DNA of 64,000 nucleotides from NCBI RefSeq assembly GCF_001577835.2, contig NC_029518.1, positions 68,986,053 to 69,050,052 on the forward strand, read 5' to 3'. Shown here in pieces: positions 23,701 to 35,700 of this stretch (positions are counted from its first letter, which is position 1; every line of letters begins with the position of its first letter). The notes beneath the pieces are model-generated. The model ran no database searches. It saw only the letters and a program-made list of their open reading frames with translations, and was not told the origin of the DNA. The DNA comes from Coturnix japonica (taxonomy: Eukaryota; Chordata; Aves; Galliformes; Phasianidae). The position numbers were made by a program, and so were the translations under genes.

Positions 23701-26700
23701 CAGCTCAGCACTAGTCACAAGTGCTGGCAGGCAGAGTGGGCACCTACTGTAAATGCCTGCCACCTTGAGTGTGCTGCCTTGAGAGACCTGTCCAGCTCTA
23801 CTCCTGACTCTCATGTGCAGGTGATGGAGGAAATATGCACTTTTAGCTTGTCTCTTTGGATGGTGATGTTCTGCAGGCATTACTTTCTCCAAGAGTCACT
23901 CTTACTCTAAACTCTAATTTCAAACAAAACCTCACAATTTTATCAACAGTTGTCTGCCCCAAGGCTTGACCTTTCATCTACCCAAATCCATCTGATCCCA
24001 CAGCCTTTGCTCTCCTTCTGATAGGGCAAATGGGGTGAATTTGGGCTGCAGTGTCAGACACCATCTTCATCACAGTTTTTATCAGAATGGCTCCTAAGTG
24101 GCCATTCTAGCATGAGGCAGGACAGCCTTGAAGAAGGATGGGGAGACAGTCATGGTCCTTTGGCGCCCAGGTTTGCAAGAAAAGAATTTTGCAGAAGATT
24201 CCTAATAATTCCTGAGATAAAATTGGTGATTCTTTGAGGCACAAGGCAGAGTATGACAAATTACAAATAAGCATAAGTTGAAGTATATACACACGGTGAA
24301 AGAAGCAGTCTAGAGAGTGTTTCTGTATGAGACTTTCTACAGAGGCTCTCAACACTGTAATTTATAGTCAGAATATCTGTATGCAAGTCAAAGACTCAAC
24401 TAATGATTTCTGTTTATCTCCAGGACAAATCACCTCAAAGGAATTTCTCTTTAAAAAGTAGCAAAATAAAAATAAATCCTTTCGCATCTTGCAGACCTGC
24501 TCACAGTTTGCAGTCAACCATGTGCAAATCCTGTAGAGTTTGCAAAGCTAAATTCATTCCTGCAACATTCACAGTGCCAAAACTCCTACAGATCCAAGCT
24601 GTGACCCTGAGTGCCAGCACAGGGGCTGTTTACTGAGTTCCCAAATGCTCAGGCTCTTGGAGAGCCACCAGGTTGTGTGGGGTCACCGGAACAATTGTCT
24701 AAAGGCCACAAAATCATGCCAACAAAATGGCCAAAGCCTGCATTGCTAATTAGACCTGCAGAATCTGCTAGAGAGGATGAGCAAAAGGAAAAGAACTGGC
24801 CTGGAGCTGAGCCCAGACTACTGTGCTAGAGGTAACTGCTGGGGGAAAAAGTCTCTTTTAACACTAAAATCTCCCTGGACAGCATTATAAGTACCTTGTA
24901 GACAAGAAACTCTCAGAAGAAGAGATTTCACTGTACAAGATTTGTAGCTTGTATTTGTTTAATCTCAGCTGAGAGATTTGTTTCATGTTTTCCGTCTTGC
25001 CCCTTACCTTTCCTTGTCTATTTTATAATCATTCTGCCTCACTGCAGTCTCCAAATAGTAACTCTCTTTATGCTCCTCTCAATCTTCCTGTCCATCAGTA
25101 AAGGCTATTTTTTACAGTAGTTGGTTGACACTCTCTACAACAAGCCCTCTCAGGGTCACCCTCGTGGCCAGGGATTTTTCTCCCTATGGCTCTTTCAGAT
25201 GTTACTATCATTAGTGACATTCCTCTTACGCGATGGGAGCCACCATTATGGCCATCGTTATGGCCATGGTTCCTTCCTAGTCCTTTCTCAAAGGCTCAGC
25301 ATCCTTCTGAACATTTGCTAAATTGCATTGCCTTGATGTTATTTTTTATTTAAACAGGGCTTCTGTGCTACCAGCTCCTGTCATCATGGCCTCCAGAGGT
25401 TTGATTTGGACTCATAAATTCACTCAATAAATTCCCTTTACTTCCCAGTGTTCCTTAAGATGTTCTCTTGTCCTATAGTTTTGCTGTCTTCAGAATTGAT
25501 TCTGAAAGCATTTATTTGCATGAACAAATCTTACTAATACAAGCTGCCCTCAAATCAGATCTTTGGAGTGCACAATAAGCCCGAGAAATGCCCATGAAAG
25601 CAAGTCTGTGTGAGCACATTACCAAGAGCAATCCAGATCCAGTGGGGTTCTGAGCCCCTGCAGCTCCCAAAGCACTGTGTGTTCAGGTCAGAAGTCCGTG
25701 CTGTGTCTGGCACCAAATGCACTGCAGTGCCTTCAGAGCAGCAAGAGACACAGAATGGGCTATAGGCCAGTGCAATGGAAATTTCTCTACCTCTCCTGCT
25801 GAAAACCTGCCTTTCTCTTTCTTCTTTTCAGCTTCAACTTCTTAACTCTCCATGCACGCTTCCTCCTCTTTTCCAGCTTGCTCTTTCTGTTTTTATCCCC
25901 GACTTCTTCAGCTTCCTCTTCACCTACCTCACCTACTTACCCCAAGACATATCAATTTGCCCTGTAACACAGGTCTACCAAGTTTTTTTTTTCTGCTGCT
26001 TTTATCCATTATTATTCTGTAATTTCCTTCCCTCCTTTGCAGCTGCTGCCTGTTTTTCCTCCTCTTCTGCTTGCCAGAAATCCCTTCCCCTGTCCAACAG
26101 CACTCATTTTCTTTATTATATGTTTTCTTTTTCTTCATATTTTTCTTTGCTATTTCCCTGATTCTTCCTTTTCTCTGCTTATCATTGTAAATTATGCTTC
26201 TCTGAAAATGGTATTTTCTGCTCTCATCTTTATCACCCACCTCCTTTCATCCTTTCTAGAGCTTATTTTGGGTCTGCACTCCACACAGCTCTCTATCTTT
26301 TCCGGTGACTTGTGTTAGAAAATTGTCTGCACTAATATTGCTGTAGCTACATTCATAGATGTGTACCATGACACTTTACTAAGCCACAGATGACGAAATC
26401 TCCAGTCAGTGCTACCATCACATAATTTGCTTAGGATCAGCAGGTCTGTTCTATCCTCTAGCCCACTATTACCCCAGTGTGTTCTATAAGCTGGTGTGAT
26501 GAGACATAACAGGCACTAAACACATTTGCAGCTGAGCATAAGACAAAACAAAACCACCAAACCAGCCCAGAAATACAACAAAAGGCAGTTTCCTCCCTCC
26601 CGTCTACATATAAATTGTTCAGTTTTCTGATTCAAGGGTTGGATTCACACCTGAAATGATCCTTCTGCTCCTTGTTCTATAAATGCCCAGCCACCTTTCC

Positions 26701-29700
26701 AACTCACTCGTATTTTTAGCACCTTCAGCTTTCTGTGAGAGTGAATTTCACAGTGACGTGTTGTGTTTCTGCACTTCCTTTCACATTTCCTCTTGTTATG
26801 CGTTGTGTAAAGCTTTGAGCAACAAACTCCTGTTCATGTTCACCATGTCACCCCTGATGTTATAAAGTTTACTTGCCTGTTACATCCCTCCCTACTTGGA
26901 GAGCCCTGCAAGGCTGCCTGGAAGCCCTCCCCACCAATTTATTAGATTTATTGAATTTTATTCAATTTATTGAATAATATAGATCTGACTAGATTCCCAG
27001 GAGACTGTAATGACCACCTTTCTTCATGGTAAAAGCTCTCCATTATTCCTTTTGTTTGTTTGTTTGTTTTGTTTTTTTTTTTGTTTTTTTTTTCTGTTGT
27101 AGCCATTCACATGTCATTTCATAGAATCATAGAATCATAGAATTAGCCAGGTTGGAAAAGACCTTGAAGATCATCAAGTCCAACCGCAGCCTAACCATAG
27201 TACCCTAACTTAACAACCCTCTGTTAAATCATATCCCTGAGCACCACATCCAAACGGCTCTTAAACACAACCAGGGATGGCGATTCAACCACCTCCCTGG
27301 GGAGCCCATTCCAGTACTTAACTACCCTTTTACATGCCAGTCTCTGGAAAAAGAGCTCCAAGTGGAATCTGAGAAGTTACAGATTTCTCCACTGGACATA
27401 TCACCTACAAATACAATAAAAAATCAGCAGTAATAGACAGCAGGTAAATAGTATAAACTGACAAAGACTGAAGGACAATTTACTTTTTATGAAGGATGTT
27501 ACATCCTGTAAATATACTAGAGCTCTCAAAAGGTTAATGAACTTGCAGACAAAGGTGATTGAGATGACACTGTACACCTGAGTTTCCAGCAGCCCATTGA
27601 CAGGTCCTTCCAAGGGCTGACTCTACTTGGAGATCTTTTTCCAAAGAAGAATCAATTTGTCAACTTATATCCTATGGTATCAAGGGTAATTTTAACAGCG
27701 GTTCTTCATATTCTTACTTACTTCCTTTTGGGCAAGAGCCCTTCTCATTCTTGTAAGTAAGGAATTAAGTGTAGTAGTGCTAATTAGTTAGTTATTCCTT
27801 GATCTGCCTTTGTACACTTGTTTTTCTGTATTTCACAGTCCTTTATATTCCCTTTTACTGACATTCATGTTATAAATACCAGATAATGCCTGCAATGTGC
27901 TGGGGCTGCTTTGAATTCTGACCCTAAATCCCATAGTGTCTGTATTCCTTTCTATGATGCTGTCACACACAAGATTTACAGTTCTGATATCTGCATTATT
28001 ATTGAAAATATTGACTAGTACTTCCCCAGATGAAATACATGAGATGCCACTTTCAAAGTCTCTGCAGCTTGACAGCAAAGTAATAGCAGTTGCCCTAACC
28101 ATTGTCTTCCAACTAGGCCAAGTCGTACTTGCATCTAAACCTTATTCTCTAGTTTAGTAATGAAATTTTAAAAACCTCATTCAAATCTACTTTTCCTCTT
28201 GCTTCCACTAAGGCATCCAGTTACACCATCAGAAGGACATCAAACCATTTGATGCCAATTACTGTAAAGATTCACACCAAGTGGTCTTTATAGACTCATT
28301 ACCCCCAGAGGGATGTACAAACAGATCATGAATTTATCCCAGTTTGTTTCCAGTTTGTTTCCAAATCTTCAACATCCCTATTTTCCTTCCTGCTTAAAAA
28401 CCAGTTTGCTGTTTGCCTTCCCCCCACTCTCGGAGGAATCTGTGCGGAGCCCTTGGTGGTATCTGCTAATGACCTGGAGACTGTACTGGCTGACACTCAT
28501 GGCACTCCTGAGGATGTGCCATTGGCCTCAGTTGATTTAAACACCTCTAGCTTACCTACCTTACACATTACCTCTAGCTTCTCTATTTCTTTTCAAAGTT
28601 GTAACCACCTACAATAGCAAGAGGTGATATTTCTACACCAGCTTTAAACCTACTACCCAGGATGAAAGACCCAACAAAATTACGAGCAAACAAGAGCTGT
28701 CAAACGCCAACAGAAAACACATAATGTGATTAACTTCCCTCAGTTTTTAGTTGCTTTTCTACAGCTTCCAACTGGTCATTCTCCCAGTTCAAGCACAAAT
28801 TAGTATGCTTCCAATCACATTGTCCCTGGAAATTGGTATTTTAGACAGTGCATCCCATCTCTTGCAGTGTATGCCGCTGGATTCTTATTCAGTCCATATT
28901 TCACTCAGTATCTCCTATTGCAAGTTTGCTCTTCCTTTCCAAAGGTACTGGTTGTGCTTTCTCCTGGTTTAGCTGCATGGCTTTTCTTCCTTTCCCAGAG
29001 CTCTTCTTCACAGCAACACCCAGGAGGTTGATCAACCCATAGAGGACCATTCTGGGCAGTGCATCTTCAGGGCCAGGCAGCACTTCCACTCAGCACTGCT
29101 CCGTGGTGAGGGGACAACCTTTCTCATGCAGGAGTGAATCATATGCTACAGTCACTTGACGGCTCCTGTGATTATTGAAGGCACAGGGAGATTTCCAAGC
29201 TTTCTTTTTGTCCTGTAACAGAAGTGGAAATTGATCTCACACCTTGGGCTAGCAGCCCAGTCACTGGCAGCCTTCCTCTCTGCATCTCCATAATATATTT
29301 CACCATTTTACCTTCACTTTTTCCTTGCTTTTTCCTGAGGAAACAACTGTGTTTTGATTAAATTCCTCAAGGAAAAAATATTATCAGATCCTAATAAGAT
29401 TATCCTAAGAGTATAAAATTGATCACTGTCTGCAGGAGGTATATTTGCCTCCTGTGGAGAAATTACACTATGATTTAAAGATAGGAAATTTGTCCTGCAG
29501 AAGTAATTACAAACCAAAATGCGAGGATATGTAATGACTTCTCTCAAACTTGTTGCCTTTAGAAGCTCCTGTTTAAATGATGAATACTGAGGGTAGTATG
29601 GTACACAGTGTGAACCTGGCGCTCCGCTGGCACACATGCTTTGAAGCACAGCATTCAGAAGCACTTGCTGTGCCCATCAGATGTTGTGTTTGGACCATCT

Positions 29701-32700
29701 CTTCTGAAAACAGACCTGGCTATCCCTAACTCTGCAACCCTCTTTGCTTTGTAGGAGAGAATATAAGTGCCATAGTAAATTTCAGGCTTTTATTTTTCTT
29801 TTAAGTAGCAACTTTGTTTTGCCTCATGTATATGAAAAAGTACACAGCTCTTTTGATGAATGTTTTCTTCTCTTAGAGTCCTAAGGTTTACTACATAGTG
29901 GGGGTACCTGCTGGGACAATAACAACTTTGGAGGGGCTGTATCACCCAGGTGCCACCAAAGGCGTCAGAGCTGCTCATGCAATGCAGTAAGAACCAGGGG
30001 AGAACTTTGAATAAAACCAGTCAGATCCAATGATGAGTATTGTTTTTTCATAAAGTGTCTGTGATCTTCAAGAGAGCCATGAAATTCCTTTTGGTACTAT
30101 AGCTGTTACTGGTGCTGAAATAATAATTAATATATATATATATTTTAAAAGCTTGTTATTCTGAGAGAATAAGGGGGAGAAACTTAAACAAAAAGATTTA
30201 GGTTAGATGTTAGGAAGAAATATTTTCTCAGAGGGTGGTGAGGTGCTGGCACGGACTGCCCAGAGAAGCCATGGATGCTCCATCCCTGGAGGCACTCAAG
30301 GCCAGGTTGGATGGGGCCTTCAGCAGCCTGACCCAACCCTGCCAATAGAAGGGAGATTGGAACTAAATAATCTTTAAGGTCTTTAAGGTCTCCTCCATTC
30401 TAATCATTTATATGATTTTATAATTGTTCGGTATATTTTACCTCTAAAGCAATTGATTACTTTTAAAGACAACCTGTCACCCAAATGAAGGCAGGGGCAT
30501 TATTGTCATGTCATGTAGCCATACTGGCAAACAGTTGGACTGAGGTGTTTGTAAGCAATGACTGGACCAAAACACCTGACTGCAGCTATACACTGCAAAA
30601 ATGCAGGGACAGCAGATGCTCTGGGGAGAGCATAGCACCTTTCAACTGATTCGCAGCCCAAGCAAGCAAGCTAATGAGGTTCAATAATATAGCTGCTGAT
30701 GGTCACTAGGCCAGCAGAACATACCCAAAAAGCAGGACAGAAAAGCTAAGCAGTGAGAAGAAAAAGATAGGTCTTCAAATCACAGTAACTGGGGAATGGC
30801 TGGCAATAGGTACACCTGTTTTTCTGCTACAGGAGGAGGCAGAAAAGTGAGGCAAGCTTGTTAACCTCAGAGCTGTGACAGGGAAAATGGAATGAGGTTG
30901 GTGTTAAGAAGTGAAGGAATTGAACCGAAGTACAAATGAATGCAGTGTCCTGCAGTGTCTGGAGCATGGTGAGCTTTTTATGTTGTTTGTAGTACAGAAA
31001 TAAAGTTTAGTATAGGGTCAGTGGAGAATCACTTGGAAGAGGAACTACAAGAGTTTGCCAGGTGCAGAGGATAGGTAGGATTTGGACACAGATTCTTGAT
31101 GACCACTCCTTGAAGGCCCCCTCAGCAGTCACAATAGGGTCAGAATCAATACGAAGCCTTAGATCAACTCCGCAACAAGGAATGAAGAAAAAGGAAAAAG
31201 ATGAATTACTTCATCCCTGTTTGAATTCCAACATTACAACCAACCAGCAAAGAGTTTACTAGGGCAATTTAAAGTCATATAAGTAGGTCAGCATTTCACC
31301 AGAATCTGCTTACACCCAAAGCAAGTGATATTACTTCCTTATGGCAGGAAAACAAGAAGTATGCAACAGTAAGACACATCAGCAGCAGCCTAAGGGCATT
31401 TCCAGAAGGTAGAAGTCTCCAGAAAGGGCATTTTGCTGCATTATGTCTGGGTCCAAGCACCAAAGAAGCTGATGCTTAGAACAGCAATGGTGCTATTCAG
31501 CCCAAAGCTCCCCAGGACAGTCTGCATGTGGATTTATTTCCAGCACTCTTCTATAGAACACAACAATAAACCAATCTCACTTGGCTAAGGCTTCATTTCA
31601 GGGTGATTCAGGGTCCTGTGCCCACCACCAGCCCGGCCAATATGGAGATTGTCTGTAACTGGCTCAGCAGCAACATGAATTTCCCTACAATGTCATTAGT
31701 TTTCAGAGTTCTCTGCCTAAGATAAAATCAGCCCACAAAGCCTGAAGTTTGGCCTCCCTTCACCCCAGGGATGATAGCACTTGGATAGCGACAGTGATTG
31801 CAAATGAAGATTTTCCTCTGCCAGTCTCAAGATTGGGATCTGAAATGTGTGTTAACGGGCAAGAAGTCTCATTAGCAGAGTTGAGTAGAGTTGAGTACTT
31901 ATTTCAAAGATAAGCAAATTTTTTCATCTCTTAATTAAAAATCAGCCAAAAGAATGAAATGTTTAAAATGTTTTTACTCAAACTAGCACTTACAGTGCTA
32001 AAAACTTATTTGCTCTAATGATGAAATAAAACATGGTCCCAACACTAGAGAGGAACAGAGACTCTTGAGAGAGAGTCTCTCTCTGGAAGAGAATACGAAA
32101 ACAGGAACACACGGTTCTAAAATTTCTTTACTGGTCTTTATAACCATAACAATTCTATGATTCCTCAGACAGCAAAAGGGCTGTGAGAAGAGCAGCCCTT
32201 TTTATCAGCCTTTGATGAATAAGTAAAGACAGGTAAGAGTCATTCTCCAGAAGTACAAAAGGCAAGGCTGCAGGATTTCTGTTTTTCCCTCCCCTACATG
32301 TTTTTCTCCCAGCATTGTTAAACTGTGTGGTGGTAGCTGTGCCTCCTTACAACAAGCTGTTTCAGCTCTCCCTTTTCTTGTCTCCCTGCAGCCGGCCCCA
32401 GCGGCAGAGGCGAGAAGCCCATGGCGAGGCGCACAAGCAGGGCAGGTAGGTTTTGGCCCATCCACTGCCTCAGGCTTCCCATGACAGGACCAGCAGAGCA
32501 CGGGAGCAAAACTATCCAAAGCCTTTAACAACAATCTCGTACAAACGTTCTAAACAGGATTCGTGCCATTAACGGAGTTGAGTGAGGCTTGAAGGAAGCC
32601 AGATTCCCCTTGAAGAGCCATGGTTAGACACCAGGGCCATTTTGCACGGCCTCTTGTCTTCGCACAGCAGTGCTGCGTGTTTTGTGTCAGGTGCGGGGCG

Positions 32701-35700
32701 GTATTTAGGTCAGGTATAATCCCCTCCTCTCAGGGTCACTACTGTGGCCACTGGCACCTGCCCAGCATGGCATGGAGCACAGCCATAGTCAGACACCTGA
32801 GAATATGGAGCTGCTCAGCCAGGCCCTATTGGTGCAGAATTGCAGCATGGCCTGAAAATCTGCTCCCAGAGCTGCAGAGCCCCAGGAGGCTTCCACTGTT
32901 GCCTCTGGGGGATGTTTCCTTCTTTAGAAGTGAAAAAATCGCAAAGTGCATCATTTCATACAAAAAAAAAGTCCTTCACCTTTCCCCCATCTTAGCTTTA
33001 AACATATCTAACAGAATCACAACACATCCAACTGTTTTCCTTAAAAGATATTTTGACTTTCTGTGTTTTAGTAAAGGGTATAAAAACAACAATAAAAAAT
33101 AATTCAGTTGGAATAATAATAACCTACATTTTACAGCTTTAATCTCCCGTGAGGAAACGTCTTTAAGTTTAAACACGCTTTCTGCATCTTTCTGGTGTAA
33201 TACAAGTGTTTTCACCTCTCTATTCTGATTGTAGAGTTGGTAGAGTTTGTAGATTGGGGAGTTGGTGTCTTAGAATCAAATTGTATATGGAAGATAATTT
33301 CTGAGCAAGCTGTTTAAAACAGAAATGCAAAGAAATCTATTATCGTCTGCTGTTATTCAGTATTTTGAGTAGCAGGATGATAAAACCCATGAAACAATTG
33401 CTAGTAAAGATAACAAAGAATATAAAGGTTAGTGGATAGGCAAGTAATTGTAGGGGTGGTCAACCATCCCAAACACATAGGCCATAGCTTACTTGGGCAA
33501 CATGTCAAATGCATGTGAGTAAAGGCATGGTCATAAGGCGTGTGGTCCCAAAGGGTGAGGGGATGCACTTTGGAATGAGTAACCCCATGAAATGTATAAT
33601 GTACATATGCACTCAACAGCAGGGAGCAAGGAAGCATGCTTACCTCCTTATGTGAAATGGGAGGACCACTGTGCAGTCTCTGAAAGCATAGGAGGGAGAG
33701 GGGCTTTCCAGCAACTACAAGGACCATCTCCCTGCCACAAACAAAAGAAACCTTCTCTCCAGCCTTACCTTAAGGACAGTAGAGCCTTCCTGCTCTGTTG
33801 ATTAGAGCCATTAATTTTTCCCCTGATTTCATCCTAACCATTCTATACCGTTTGTCCTTAGTTGATATTGGAGTTTTGGTTGGCCTTTTCACCCTCCGCT
33901 GACACACTCACAGAGCCCTGCAACTTCTCTTCCCTTGGAGCCCATCTCCTGGCTCTCCATCACACTTCTTACCCTTCCCTCTGCTTATATCAGGGATATA
34001 TATCAGTGCTGTTCTGAGCATTAGCAACCAAGGCTGCTCACAAATGTCTGAGGTTTTGCTAACAACTTGATAATAACTCTCCCCTGTCGCTGCTGGGTAT
34101 AACCCTTCTCCAATGCATAGCTCAGCATTATGCCCTCTGTCCACTACCCATATAATTCTCTTTCTCCTATGTCATTGTGTGACAACTGAGGTTCCTAGGC
34201 AAACCTTTTGATATTAAACACTTCTGTGTTATTTTCTTGTACCTCGTGCCTGTAACTTTACTCCTTTTGTTCACCTACTTCTTTCTGGATGCTGACAAAT
34301 AGGAAGAACTATAGGAACAATTCAGTATTTGGGAAATGAGCTTTTCATCAACTCAGGAAATATACAGTATAAACAGAGAGACTAGAAATTATTTTGGTTG
34401 GTAGGCTTCACATTTGTGCAGTCACTTCTATTATAGGAGCAGAGTTGCCTAAATTAAACAAATTTAAAGCAGAAGAAAGGACCACATTTTAAAGTGCCCT
34501 TAGGAATAAGTAACAGCTTGAAGAATTCACCAGTGGATGCAGGCAGCTCGTCACCCCTAGAAATTATTAAATTGAAGCTGAGCACTTTTGAAAGATACTC
34601 TGGTAGGAGATTGTTGTGGCGATATCTTGTGGTACCGCTGCCTGTGGGCCTCTGAGAAGTACAGCATGGTTAAGCAATCTCATTTAGGAAGAGTTTTATC
34701 ACAGGAAAATATTCCCTGTCAAGTTTCTTCTTTGTTCTCTGTCTCTTTGATCTGTTGCAGACTCGTCTTCTGCATAGTCAGATAAATGCCTCTTGGAGCA
34801 TATCATCTTTTTTTTCAGATGAAGAAACAGCAAAATCTTTCCTCCTGTTTTTGTGCTCTCCTGCTGCCCCAGCAACTGTCACACGGCTGCTCGAAGTGCA
34901 GCAAGGTTTCACAGGCACGGTGTAGCTGAGAAGAGCTGCTGCAGCTCCCATCCTGGCCAAGGTGCTGGGGAGTCAAATAGTGTGTTTCACCCTCAGAGAT
35001 GGATTTAAAAGAGGAGCAGAGCATCCTCTGCTCAGCACTCAGTGCAGCTCCAACAGCTTCTGCAAGGACCATCCCTGACTCTTATGTCTTTAATGCTCCT
35101 TTTTATCTTTGTTAGAAAACTGGAGCAGGAGCTAATCAGTTTATCCCCAGTTAGAGGATGGCCTGCCTGCTGGCCTGCTTCCCAGCCTGTCTCCATTTTG
35201 TTCCTGGGCAACAGCCAGTAGCTTATTTTATATATTGTTTCCCTAATTCCTGGCCTCACATCCTGTCAGAAATCAGTGTCAGAAAACTCATCTCTTATTT
35301 CCATTTCCTCTCTTACCCACACACATAACTTCTCTAGGACATATATTTTAATGATTATATTCAAACTGCATTGTAAGCACAGGTAATTTTACAAAGACAA
35401 AAACTCACAAAACGAATACTTTCTCAGCATGTCAGAATTATCACAGATGCCTAAGTGCTCCACATTGAGCGTGGGGGTCATTTGGTAATGACATGCTGCC
35501 AAGCATTGCAAACATTCACAAAGCTATGGCTTGATGGGAAAATGAACACAGGCTGGTTCTGGTTCTTGGACTGGAAAGAAGTGGGTCAGTATCTCTCACA
35601 GGCACTGTGCGGGACTCATAGCTGTGTTTCTCTCTTCCTAGTAGTCCAATCCTAAAGCGAAGCCCTGACATCACCAAATCTCCACTGACAAAGTCAGAAC

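Larger units (their letters stand above)
20795..32391 (+). other. GABRR1 intron 1 (11.6 kb)
   Basis: This is the largest intron of the gene. It contains a pyrimidine-rich stretch (25781-26185), a TTTG/poly-T tract (27050-27093), CR1 copies at 27119-27363 (-) and 30172-30424 (+), a short AT repeat (30129-30143) and a 9-bp-arm inverted repeat (32057-32080). No other gene was recognised inside it. Confidence 0.8.

Noticed and set aside
25143-25171. Similarity of ctctcagggtcac...gtggcca to 32736-32765 as a dispersed repeat
   Set aside because: The match is under 30 bp with no extension on either side; probably coincidence.
25775-26161. 128-codon Phe/Ser/Leu-rich frame
   Set aside because: Produced by the pyrimidine-rich tract, which depletes stop codons.
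32620-33102. 160-codon + strand frame in GABRR1 intron 2
   Set aside because: No similarity to any protein I know and no splice context; treated as chance.
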